Both the position numbers and the translations under genes were made by a program. Shown piece by piece: positions 1 through 9,300 of a stretch of DNA of 64,000 nucleotides. The stretch is from NCBI GenBank assembly GCA_015056575.1, contig SVGA01000023.1, positions 1 to 64,000 on the forward strand. Direction: 5' to 3'. This DNA is from Butyrivibrio sp. Its GTDB lineage: Bacteria > Bacillota > Clostridia > Lachnospirales > Lachnospiraceae. Below the pieces are notes generated by a model. It had not been told where the DNA came from, searched no databases, and worked only from the letters and a program-made list of their open reading frames with translations. The first letter of the stretch is position 1. Each line of letters opens with the position of its first letter.

Positions 1-231
1 TATACAAGATTTTGAAATTTGTGCAAAAAAATAACCCATTACTGGGTTTCAGCGATTTTGGGTGTCAAACTTCCGAGTGCACCCGGTATCGGTAGATAAA
101 TTTTTGGTTCAATTATAAAAGTAATCTAAAATATCAGAAAATGAACAATTTATGATACAAAAATCAGATACTTCCGCACAAGTTAATGATGCTGTATAAT
201 AACAGGTAATACATTAAGGAGGGTATGGAAA
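1..231. other. Intergenic leader region at window edge
   Basis: No coding sequence is apparent. A TATAAT box at 195-200 lies 32 bases before the first start codon, without a convincing -35 box (TTCCGC at 172-177 is weak). A good ribosome site, AAGGAGGG, lies at 216-223. The rest is AT-rich and unassigned; an upstream gene may end just outside the window. Confidence 0.45.
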
Positions 232-669
232 ATGGCTGAATCTATTATCTGGCTGATCGTCACTGTGGCCCTGGCTGTTGTAGAAATCTATACTATGGGA
301 CTTGTGACTATCTGGTTTGCGGCAGGGGCTGCCATAGCTCTTTTGCTGTCTTTGGTAGGAACTCCCCTTTGGGTACAGATTACGGCATTCATCGTGGTTT
401 CCGTGGTGGTTCTGCTTCTTGTAAGGCCTATTGCAGCGGCTCATTTCAACAACAGGCTCAAGAAAACCAATATTGACGCCATTGTTGGGAAGAAACTTAT
501 CGCAAAGACCGATATTGACAATCTTCACGGATTCGGTAAAGTAGATATGGACGGTTCTACCTGGCTTGCGGCTTCAAGTGTGGATAATATCGTCATCCAT
601 GCAGGGGAAGAGGTCAGAGTTGTGGAAGTACAAGGCGTCAAATTAATTGTTGAGAGGGAGGTAATTTAA
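232..669 (+). CDS. NfeD-like membrane protein
   Basis: A 145-residue protein. Residues about 5-66 are almost continuously hydrophobic (three to four membrane segments). The soluble C-terminal part, about 80-145, has the glycine- and valine-rich pattern of the NfeD OB-fold, including a 'GKVDMDGSTW' stretch followed by 'GEEVRVVEVQG'. This is the short, protease-less NfeD form that normally pairs with a stomatin/SPFH protein, and such a gene begins 2 bases after this stop. The start is fixed by AAGGAGGG nine to ten bases upstream. NfeD proteins are thought to act with SPFH scaffolds in membrane-domain organisation; the exact role is inferred from the family. It is the first gene of an apparent five-gene operon. 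Confidence 0.85.
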   Translation: MAESIIWLIVTVALAVVEIYTMGLVTIWFAAGAAIALLLSLVGTPLWVQITAFIVVSVVVLLLVRPIAAAHFNNRLKKTNIDAIVGKKLIAKTDIDNLHGFGKVDMDGSTWLAASSVDNIVIHAGEEVRVVEVQGVKLIVEREVI

Positions 670-670
670 A

Positions 671-1588
671 ATGGCAGGAGCAATTATAGCAGTATTTATC
701 GTATTAGTGATCATATTATTGGCAACTAACATTAGGATCGTGCCTCAGGCGCATTCATTCGTTATCGAGGAGCTGGGTGCTTACAAAGAGACCTGGGATG
801 TGGGACTTCACTTCAAGATTCCCTTCATTGACAGAGTTGCAAGACAGGTGGACCTTAAGGAGCAGTATTGCGACTTCCCGCCTCAGCCCGTTATCACACA
901 GGATAACGTTACAATGCAGATCGATTCTATCGTATTCTTCAGGATCTCAGATCCCAAGGCATATGCGTACGGTGTAAGAAACCCCATCGGTGCCATCGAG
1001 AACCTTACAGCGACAACACTTCGTAACGTTATCGGTTCACTGACACTGGATGAGACACTTACATCCCGTGACCAGATCAACGCCCAGATGCAGGATGCCC
1101 TGGATATCGCAACAGATCCCTGGGGAATCAAGATCACAAGAGTAGAGCTCAAGAACATCAATCCTCCGGAGCAGATCCGAGATGCAATGGAGAAGCAGAT
1201 GAAAGCCGAGCGAGAGAAGAGAGAGAAGATTCTTTTCGCAGAAGGTGAGAAGCAGAGCCAGATTACTGTAGCAGAAGGTGAAAAGCAGTCCAAGATCCTC
1301 CAGGCTGAGGCTGATAAGCAGGCAACGATCCTCAGAGCTGAAGCTGAAAGAGAGAAGAGAATCCGTGAGGCTGAAGGTCAGGCAGAAGCCATCAAGAGCA
1401 TTCAGAGTGCTAACGCTGACGGTATCAGAATGCTTAAGGAAGCAGGAGCTGACGAGTCAGTTCTTACCCTTAAGAGCCTCGAAGCCTTTGAGAAGGCCTC
1501 CAACGGACAGGCAACCAAGATCATTGTTCCTTCGAACATTCAGGGAATTGCAGGACTTGCACAGTCGATTAAAGAGATCGTAAAGTAA
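671..1588 (+). CDS. SPFH/band 7 (stomatin-like) membrane scaffold protein
   Basis: A 305-residue protein with one N-terminal membrane anchor (about residues 3-20). The SPFH/band 7 domain follows (about 25-190, with 'VPQAHSFVIEELGAY' and 'NPPEQIRDAME'). A long charged coiled coil contains repeated AEGEKQ and AEADKQ units (about 190-265), and a short C-terminal region ends the protein. Length and layout match the QmcA/stomatin-like group. Such proteins oligomerise on the membrane and organise microdomains or modulate membrane proteases. Its start follows the nfeD stop almost directly, the classic NfeD-SPFH pair. The stop lies 3 bases before the first ABC exporter gene, so co-transcription is likely. 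No enzymatic motif is seen. Confidence 0.9.
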   Translation: MAGAIIAVFIVLVIILLATNIRIVPQAHSFVIEELGAYKETWDVGLHFKIPFIDRVARQVDLKEQYCDFPPQPVITQDNVTMQIDSIVFFRISDPKAYAYGVRNPIGAIENLTATTLRNVIGSLTLDETLTSRDQINAQMQDALDIATDPWGIKITRVELKNINPPEQIRDAMEKQMKAEREKREKILFAEGEKQSQITVAEGEKQSKILQAEADKQATILRAEAEREKRIREAEGQAEAIKSIQSANADGIRMLKEAGADESVLTLKSLEAFEKASNGQATKIIVPSNIQGIAGLAQSIKEIVK

Positions 1589-1591
1589 AAA

Positions 1592-3424
1592 ATGAGAGAT
1601 AACAGCAAAAAGAATAAGACCTTTAACACCAAGACAGCCATGGTGCTGTACTTTCTGGAGGGCAGCAAATTACTTTTTGCTCTTAGCATTCTCTTTTCCA
1701 TCATGGTCACTTTCCTTGACATGATCGGACCTAAGATCATCCAATATACAGTAGATTACTATATCTCGGACACTGCCTCTGACAATGGGGGCAGTGTCCC
1801 TGTTTATATAGGGATGATCATGGGAATGCTTGGCAAAAGAGGCAACGTAAAAGAGCAGCTATTTTACGTGGCACTGGTAGTATCCGGTGTTGCCGTGCTG
1901 GCTGCTGTCTGCAGATACCTCTTCAGATTGCTCAATACCATGGGCGCAGAAAACTTAATACAGAGAATGAGGGACAGACTGTTTGACCACATCATGCATC
2001 TGCCCTTTACATGGCATGGAGCCAACCACACCGGTGATATAATTCAGCGGTGTACATCAGATGTGGATACCATAAAGCGTTTCATAGCAGAGCAGATGTC
2101 GGCCTTTTTCAGGATCATCATAAGGATAGTGTTAGCTATGTACTTCATGATCGGAATAAGTCCGAGACTGGCATTTTACTCTGCGATCTTTATTCCCATC
2201 GTTGTCCTGTATTCCGGCTTCTTCCACGGCAGGATCAGGGCCGAGTTTGAAAAGGCGGATGATGAGGAAGGCAAGCTTTCGGCCATAGCTCAGGAGAATC
2301 TTACGGGAGTAAGGGTTGTAAGAGCTTTTGGAAGAGAGCTTTATGAGAAAGAGAGATTTGAAGCCAAGAACGAGACATACACAGACCTGTGGATCGGTCT
2401 TATAAGGACTCTGGCGTCCTTCTGGTCCTCCAATGATCTTATTTCAGGACTTCAGATACTTCTTGTTACCGTCATGGGCGCGGTTTTGTGCGTCGGCGGG
2501 AAGATAACGGTAGGTGAGTACATCGCCTTTGTTTCCTACAACGCCATGCTCACCTGGCCTGTAAGAATGCTGGGAAGGATCATCTCGGAGATGAGTAAGG
2601 CCGGTGTTTCTGTAGACAGGCTTATGTACATCATGAACAGCGAAGTCGAGAAGGATAAGGATGGTGCAATAGAGCCTCCCATGGATCAGGACATCACCTT
2701 CGAGCACGTCTCATACGCCTACGAGAACCAGGGTGCAGACGTACTTAAGGATGTTTCCTTTACCATCAAGGCAGGCAAGACCTTTGGTATCCTTGGAGGA
2801 ACAGGTACCGGTAAGTCCACTCTTATGTACCTCATGGACAGACTCTATGAGCTTCCCGAGGGTGCAGGTACCATTAGGGTAGGAGATACGGACATCAGCG
2901 ACATTAAGGCATCATGGCTAAGGAAGAATATCGGATTCGTTCTGCAGGAGCCGTTCCTGTTTTCCAGAACTCTTTCAGAAAACATTGGGATTACCCAGAA
3001 GAAGACCGATATCGATATGGTCAAAAACGCAGCAAGGATCGCAGCTTTGGATGAGACCATAGAGAACTTTGCCCACGGGTATGAAACCTTTGTGGGAGAA
3101 AGAGGCGTGACCTTGTCCGGAGGCCAGAAGCAGAGGACTGCCATCGCCCAGATGCTGATCTCCAAGCCGCCGGTGATGGTATTTGACGATTCGCTTTCGG
3201 CTGTGGATACGGAGACAGACCAGAAGATCAGAAAGGCCCTTGCGGACAACGTGGGGGATTCCACAGTGGTTCTGATCTCCCACAGAATAACGACACTAAT
3301 GAATGCTGACAACATAATAGTTCTAGAGAAGGGCCGCATAGCAGAGCAGGGAACCCATCAGCAGCTCCTTGATAAGGGCGGTCTGTATAAAAAGATCTAT
3401 GACATACAGATGCAGGGAACATGA
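1592..3424 (+). CDS. ABC exporter subunit (TMD-NBD) with degenerate catalytic site
   Basis: A 610-residue half-transporter with six expected N-terminal membrane helices (about 1-330) and a C-terminal ATPase domain. Walker A is 'GGTGTGKS', the signature is a perfect 'LSGGQKQR', and Walker B is 'VMVFDDSLSAVD'. Asp replaces the usual catalytic Glu after Walker B. The next gene overlaps it by 4 bases (ATGA) and has the opposite defect, so the two form a heterodimeric exporter of the BmrCD/TM287-288 type. The start ATG is 3 bases after the SPFH stop and lacks a clear ribosome site, suggesting translational coupling. Substrate is unknown; drugs, peptides or lipids are all possible. Confidence 0.92.
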   Translation: MRDNSKKNKTFNTKTAMVLYFLEGSKLLFALSILFSIMVTFLDMIGPKIIQYTVDYYISDTASDNGGSVPVYIGMIMGMLGKRGNVKEQLFYVALVVSGVAVLAAVCRYLFRLLNTMGAENLIQRMRDRLFDHIMHLPFTWHGANHTGDIIQRCTSDVDTIKRFIAEQMSAFFRIIIRIVLAMYFMIGISPRLAFYSAIFIPIVVLYSGFFHGRIRAEFEKADDEEGKLSAIAQENLTGVRVVRAFGRELYEKERFEAKNETYTDLWIGLIRTLASFWSSNDLISGLQILLVTVMGAVLCVGGKITVGEYIAFVSYNAMLTWPVRMLGRIISEMSKAGVSVDRLMYIMNSEVEKDKDGAIEPPMDQDITFEHVSYAYENQGADVLKDVSFTIKAGKTFGILGGTGTGKSTLMYLMDRLYELPEGAGTIRVGDTDISDIKASWLRKNIGFVLQEPFLFSRTLSENIGITQKKTDIDMVKNAARIAALDETIENFAHGYETFVGERGVTLSGGQKQRTAIAQMLISKPPVMVFDDSLSAVDTETDQKIRKALADNVGDSTVVLISHRITTLMNADNIIVLEKGRIAEQGTHQQLLDKGGLYKKIYDIQMQGT

Positions 3425-5244
3425 ACGAGAAAGAAAAACAAGTAAAACTACCTTTTTTTGGGATACCAAAATTGTATCCCTTCCTAAAATCATATATTGT
3501 GACTATTGTCATAATGATCACCATTGGCATACTAAGCTCGCTGGCGGATTCTGTATTTCCTCTTTTCAATCAGTATGCCCTGGATAACTTTGTGGCAAAG
3601 GGAACCCTTAAGGGGCTTCCCGTATTCATCGCTTTGTACATCGGGATCCTGGCGCTTCAGGTCATTGACAACTTTATCAGTGCATATTTGTGCGGAAAGG
3701 TTGAGATGGGCATGAACAGGGATCTTAGAAATGCAGCTTTTAACCATATTCAGGAGCTGTCACTGGCATATTTTAACCAGAACAACGTCGGTTACATCCA
3801 TGCCAGAGTTATGAGCGATACAGGTAAGATCGGTGAGATGGTGGCCTGGAGGATGATGGACATCATCTGGAACGGCTCTTACATTGTGTGCATTCTTATA
3901 ATGATGCTGCTTTTGAATGTGAAGCTGGCACTTATAATAATTGCACTGGTGCCTATAGCTGTAGTTCTGGTTGCCTATTTCCAGAAAAAATACATCGTTC
4001 TTAACCGCAAGATCCGTGAGATAAATTCCACCATTACCGGTAACTTCAACGAGGGGATCACGGGAGCCAAGGCCATTAAGACTCTGGTTGTTGAAGATAA
4101 GATCCAGAGAGACTTTGAGGTGGATACCTCCAAGATGAACAGGACCTCGGTAAAAGCCACTCACTATTCGGCTTTCTTTACCTCAGCCATCACCATGATG
4201 TCTTCGCTGGCCCTGGCCCTGGTTCTTTGGAGAGGCGGAATCATTACTGTTGACGGAGTGATGCATATAGGAACCCTTTCGGTGTTCCTGTCCTATGCCC
4301 TTGGAATGATGGAGCCCATCCAGAATGTTATCGTGACCCTCTCGGAGATGATCGCGGTGGAGGTAAACGTCGAGAGATTCATGAAGCTTATCGAGACCAA
4401 GTCTGACGTTTCCGACAGCTGGAGCGTTATCGTAAAATACGGAGATGCCTTTAATCCCAAGAAGGAGAACTGGGAGCCTCTTGTAGGAGATGTTGAGTTT
4501 AAGGACGTTACCTTTAAATATCCCGATGGAGAGGAATATGTCCTTGAACACTTTAACCTCAAAGTTCCCAAGGGCACCAACGTTGCTATCGTCGGTGAGA
4601 CCGGTGCAGGAAAATCCACTCTGGTAAATCTGGTGTGCAGGTTCTTTAAGCCCACCTCCGGTAAGGTCCTGATAGACGGAAAAGACGCAGCGGAGAGATC
4701 TCAGCTGTGGCTTCACAGTAATATCGGATACGTGCTTCAGACCCCTCATCTTTTCTCGGGAACCGTAAGGGATAACCTTAAGTACGGTAAACCCGATGCC
4801 ACCGAGGAGGACATCTGGAAGGCACTTAAACTGGTCTCTGCCGAAGACATAGTAAAGCGAATGGAGAAGGGACTTGACAGCGATGTTGGAGAGGACGGAG
4901 ATATGCTCTCAACAGGAGAAAAGCAGCTTCTTTGCTTTGCCAGGGCAATCCTCTCGGATCCCAGGATCCTGGTTCTTGATGAGGCCACTGCCTCCATTGA
5001 TACCGTGACGGAAAAGGCCATTCAGGATGCCATCGAGACCGTAACCAAGGGAAGAACATCCTTTGTTATCGCCCACAGACTTTCAACTGTTGTGGATGCG
5101 GATGTCATTCTTGTGGTAAAAGATGGTAAAATAATAGAGCGGGGAACCCACAAGGATCTTATGGATCTTAAGGGTTATTACTATGAGCTCTTCACCAGAC
5201 AGTTTGAGGAGATGAGCACATCCAGCGTTTTGGAGGGAGCATGA
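3421..5244 (+). CDS. ABC exporter subunit (TMD-NBD) with consensus Walker B
   Basis: A 607-residue half-transporter and partner of the preceding gene, overlapping it by the ATGA junction. The N-terminal membrane domain spans about 1-320. The ATPase domain has Walker A 'GETGAGKS', an intact Walker B/Glu 'ILVLDEATASID', H-loop 'VIAHRLST', but a degenerate signature 'LSTGEKQL' instead of LSGGQ. In the heterodimer, this subunit's Walker motifs face the partner's good signature (one competent site). The partner's Asp-containing Walker B faces this poor signature (one degenerate site). About 45 residues between the membrane and ATPase domains ('DAFNPKKENWEPL') are somewhat longer than usual. Substrate is not predictable from sequence. 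Confidence 0.92.
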   Translation: MNEKEKQVKLPFFGIPKLYPFLKSYIVTIVIMITIGILSSLADSVFPLFNQYALDNFVAKGTLKGLPVFIALYIGILALQVIDNFISAYLCGKVEMGMNRDLRNAAFNHIQELSLAYFNQNNVGYIHARVMSDTGKIGEMVAWRMMDIIWNGSYIVCILIMMLLLNVKLALIIIALVPIAVVLVAYFQKKYIVLNRKIREINSTITGNFNEGITGAKAIKTLVVEDKIQRDFEVDTSKMNRTSVKATHYSAFFTSAITMMSSLALALVLWRGGIITVDGVMHIGTLSVFLSYALGMMEPIQNVIVTLSEMIAVEVNVERFMKLIETKSDVSDSWSVIVKYGDAFNPKKENWEPLVGDVEFKDVTFKYPDGEEYVLEHFNLKVPKGTNVAIVGETGAGKSTLVNLVCRFFKPTSGKVLIDGKDAAERSQLWLHSNIGYVLQTPHLFSGTVRDNLKYGKPDATEEDIWKALKLVSAEDIVKRMEKGLDSDVGEDGDMLSTGEKQLLCFARAILSDPRILVLDEATASIDTVTEKAIQDAIETVTKGRTSFVIAHRLSTVVDADVILVVKDGKIIERGTHKDLMDLKGYYYELFTRQFEEMSTSSVLEGA

Positions 5245-6137
5245 CCGATTACGCGGTTTTTTCAGATATACATGGCAATCATTCGGCATTTCAGGCATGC
5301 ATTGATTATTGCATGGGCCGGGGTATCACGAACTTTGTGCTTCTTGGGGATTATGTGACGGACTGTCCCTATCCCCAAAAGACCTTAGAGAAGATCTACG
5401 TCCTTAAGCAGTACTTTAACACCCTGATCATCCGCGGTAACAGGGAGGAATACCTTCTTAATTACCACAAGACCGGTGAGGGAAGATGGAAAAAGGGCTC
5501 TGCCAGCGGAGCTCTCCTCTATACCTATGAGAATTTAACGGGGAAGGATCTGGAGTTTTTTGACTCTCTTCCAAACTACGGGATTTTCCAGCAGAAGGGG
5601 GTTCCGGGATTTGAGTACTGCCACGGCTCGCCCACCAATACCAGCGAGCTTTTGTTCAGGGAAAAGAGAAATACCAAGCGGGTACTGTCCCACCTTAAGA
5701 CGGGAGTTCTTTTGCATGGGCATAACCACGTGCAGGATACCTATGTCTACAGGGGCAAAAAGGGTGTGAATCCCGGCTCTATCGGGATTCCCTGGTATCA
5801 TGGAGGCAAGACCCAGTTCTGCATCATCCACGGCAGCACCAAGGGCTGGGAAGAGGAATATCTTCAGCTGGACTATAACAGAAAAGAGATCCTTCGGGAC
5901 TTTAAGAAATCGGAGCTGTGCAGCATAGCTCCTGCCTGGGCTGCGGTTTCCATGCATACCATAAGGACCGGTGTGGATCTTAATCAGACCGTTCTTCTCA
6001 GGGCTATGAGACTATGTGAGCAGGAGAAGGGCGTGGCCAGATGGCCGGACATTCCGGAGAAATACTGGGCTATAGCGCTAAAAGAAAATTACATAGACCT
6101 ATACGGAAAAGATATTCCGAGACAGGAAGATGAGTGA
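5241..6137 (+). CDS. Calcineurin-like metallophosphoesterase
   Basis: A 298-residue cytosolic phosphoesterase. The metal-binding blocks of the family are visible: 'FSDIHGNHSAF' (DxH), 'LLGDYVTD' (GD), 'IRGNREEY' (the GNH[D/E] block, with Arg in place of His), a 'YCHGSP' histidine block and 'LLHGHNHVQDTY' (GHxH). The domain covers about residues 1-190. The last 100 residues, rich in basic and aromatic residues, are not recognised. It overlaps the ABC exporter gene by ATGA, so it is translationally coupled and the last gene of the operon. The Arg in GNRE occurs in some bacterial members. Substrate unknown: nucleotide, protein or phosphodiester. Confidence 0.82.
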   Translation: MTDYAVFSDIHGNHSAFQACIDYCMGRGITNFVLLGDYVTDCPYPQKTLEKIYVLKQYFNTLIIRGNREEYLLNYHKTGEGRWKKGSASGALLYTYENLTGKDLEFFDSLPNYGIFQQKGVPGFEYCHGSPTNTSELLFREKRNTKRVLSHLKTGVLLHGHNHVQDTYVYRGKKGVNPGSIGIPWYHGGKTQFCIIHGSTKGWEEEYLQLDYNRKEILRDFKKSELCSIAPAWAAVSMHTIRTGVDLNQTVLLRAMRLCEQEKGVARWPDIPEKYWAIALKENYIDLYGKDIPRQEDE

Positions 6138-6280
6138 TAAATAGGCATTGAGTTGCCTGTGACGGCAGGCAGATACATTTTGGAAAAGAAATTTTGAATA
6201 GCGCCAGGAACCACTGGAATTTACAGCTTTTTTTGGAAACTGCCGAGAAATCGGGGGAGGCCAAAAAGGGCTGTTTTTTA

Positions 6281-6309
6281 TTGAAATTTCGACAGCATTA
6301 TGGTAAAAT
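6281..6309 (+). promoter_or_regulatory. SigA-type promoter of the LRR surface-protein gene
   Basis: TTGAAA (6281-6286) and TAAAAT (6304-6309) are separated by exactly 17 bases, followed by a roughly 50-base leader and a GGGAGAG ribosome site before the ATG at 6368. The region 6138-6280 before it holds only a short hairpin near 6152-6170 and no gene. Confidence 0.6.
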
Positions 6310-6367
6310 TCATTTCACTTGTTATTTCCATGAGGGGGAAATAATAAATTGGGAGAGAGTGTTAGTA

Positions 6368-9300
6368 ATGAAGAGAGTTTCAAGGGGCATAGCGCTTACT
6401 GTTCTTAGCGCCATGCTTGTATTTAATGCTGTTTGCGCAGATTCTTTCGTGGCTTACGGGGCTGCTTATGAAACAGTCGCAGGTTCAGCCACAGATTCAG
6501 AAGATCTAATTGAACAGGATGGGACAACCACAGAGGAATCCGGTGCGGATGCCTCCGATTTTGATGTGCCGAAAGAGGAGACTGAAGATGTAGACGTACC
6601 TTCAGGGGATGATGAAAACGGTACATCCATTTCCGAGGAAGGCGAAAATGAGGAATCGGATGAGAGCACAAGCGGCGCTGCAGAAGACGAGGCTTTGAGT
6701 GATGGCTCTTTTGACGAGGCATCAACTGAGGATTCCCTGGAAGAAGAGGCTGCAGATGAGTCGTCTGCAGATGAAGCATCTTTGGAAGATTCTCTGATCA
6801 TTGAAGAGGATGAAGAGAAGCTTGTAACTGCCGGTAATAAGGTGGGAGATAATATTACCTATACCTTTAGCGGAGGAGTGTTGACGCTGACAGGAAAAGG
6901 TGCGACCTACGATTATGACATCAATAAAAACAAGTCACCATTCTCTTCTTTAAAAGGCGTTACAACTATTATTGTAGGAGAAGGGATCACCGGTCTCGGA
7001 TCCGCGATATTCAATAGCGTCGGAGACAATAACGGCGGATATACCGGCACCAGCCTTAAGAAAATCAGCCTGCCTTCTACTCTGACAACAATCGGAGAAA
7101 AGGCTTTTAGTCAGATTTATGCAAGCGGTGTGGATAATGTCATTATCCCCAGTAGCGTAAAATCTGTTGGAAAAGGCGGTTTGACAGGATACTTCAATAA
7201 CCTTACTTTTGCCAACGGAACTACTGAGATTTATCCCTATGCTTTGAACGGAGGCTTGGTGAGCGGAACGCTGACAATACCTGATACTGTTGTCAGGATA
7301 GGGGACCATGCATTTGAACATTTCAGGATAAACACGGATCTTACACTTCCCACCAGCTTGAAGTATATTGGTTCCTATGCGTTTCATGCTATTGAAGGAC
7401 ATACTATTTATTTCAAGGGAGATGCTCCTGAAATAGCTGATGGTGCATTCAAAAGAACAGAGGAAAATCAGGTATATCTTTATCCGTATTACCTGATTGG
7501 TTATTATCCCAGAGGAAATAAGACCTGGACAGCAGAGAAGCTTGCTTCATTCAAAGAAAGACATACTGATATTGATTTCAGACCGGACGGTCCGGCCGCT
7601 ACTTCAGGTAAGTGCGGTCCTAACATCGACTGGAAGATTTCCGGTACTACACTTTCATTAACCGGTTACGGTCCGATGTATGATTATGCTGCCAACAATA
7701 GAGCACCCTGGTCAGACTCATCAGTACAGTTTTCAAAGATAGAGATTGACAACAGGATTACCACTATCGGTAACTTTGCTTTTTACAACCTGGATTCCAA
7801 GGGCGGATCTCTTCCGGTAAAGCTTCCTTCAAGCCTTACAAGGATAGGTTCATTCTCTTTCTATCGGGCACAGCCTACCGGTGTCAATCTTCCATCAGGG
7901 GTAACCTATATAGGCGATTACGCTTTTTATTACAACGTATATATGACAACCAGTGGCTTCAAACTCAGCAGTGAGACCACTTATATAGGCGATTATGCAT
8001 TTTACGATTGTCATAATGCGGAGATTGAGATACCTAAATTTACAAAGATCACAAAGATTGGTGACTTTGCATTTAACGCATGTCGTAAACTGACCGGTAC
8101 CCTTGAATTTCCGGATACACTGACCTATGTTGGAGATAATGCATTTTCAACCTGTGACAGTCTTTCCGGAAAACTCAGACTGTCCAAGAATCTTACTTAT
8201 CTGGGAGAATGGGCTTTCAGAAGCAAGAATATTTACGGAGATATAGAGATTCCATCGGGAATTACGACGATCAAGTCATATACTTTTGAAGGTACACAGA
8301 TAACCAGCCTGACTATGGGAAATCAGGTGACAGAACTTAAGGCTAATGCCTTCAGTAACTGCACTAGGCTTAGCAGTGTAAAACTGAGTAATAACCTTAC
8401 CAGTCTGTATTCTGTTTTCACCGGATGCAGTCTTCTGACGGAGATTGAGATTCCGGCTTCTGTAACAGGAATATCAATGTCCGGCTTTGGCAATACCGGT
8501 ATTAGGAAAATTGTATTTAAGGGAGATTTTCCCAAGTCAATCGGTGATTTTCAAAGCGGTCAGACTTTCCCTATGAATGCTGAGATCCATTATCCAAGAG
8601 CAGGGGCAGGCTGGTTTATGCTTACAGATGAACAGAAGGCTGAAAAGCTTCATCTTACAAGTTATAAGCCTAAGTTCGTTCCTTACGGAGATACAAGAAA
8701 ATTCCTTGTAACATTTGTAAAGAAAAACAATCCTTCAGTGAAACTGGCTGTTCAGGAGGTAGAAGGCGGTAAGTGTGTTGACTTGAATGCTGTCGATCTT
8801 AGTCAGGAAGGATTGGTAGTAAGCGGATACTACTATGATGATCCACGTTCAAGCCATCCCGAGAAATTCGACCCGGCAACGCCAATATCAAAAGACATGA
8901 CTATTTATGTCAGTTACGACGATAGAATGTGCAGCGTTACATTTGATCCGCAGGATGGCAGTTCAAAAACAGTATATAGATACAAATACGGCAGCACAAC
9001 ATCTGTTTCTTATGCTACTGATCCGAAAAATTCGGAAGGGCACTATTTTGTCGGATGGTCACGTACTCCTGTTGCTATAGGAGAGGGTGGCGTGAGAGTA
9101 GATGATAGCGAGAAGTTTGAAGTAAAAGATGACATCACTTTTTATGCCATCTGGCTTACTCAGAAGAAGATTATCATCAATCGGGATACCTGCCGTGATA
9201 ATTATTCTATGAATCCGATTGAAGTAGATGCCACTGCCAGGGCAAGGATATTTCCTCTTTGGGATCTCAGTGATGATTATGGTTATAAGTTTGAAGGCTG

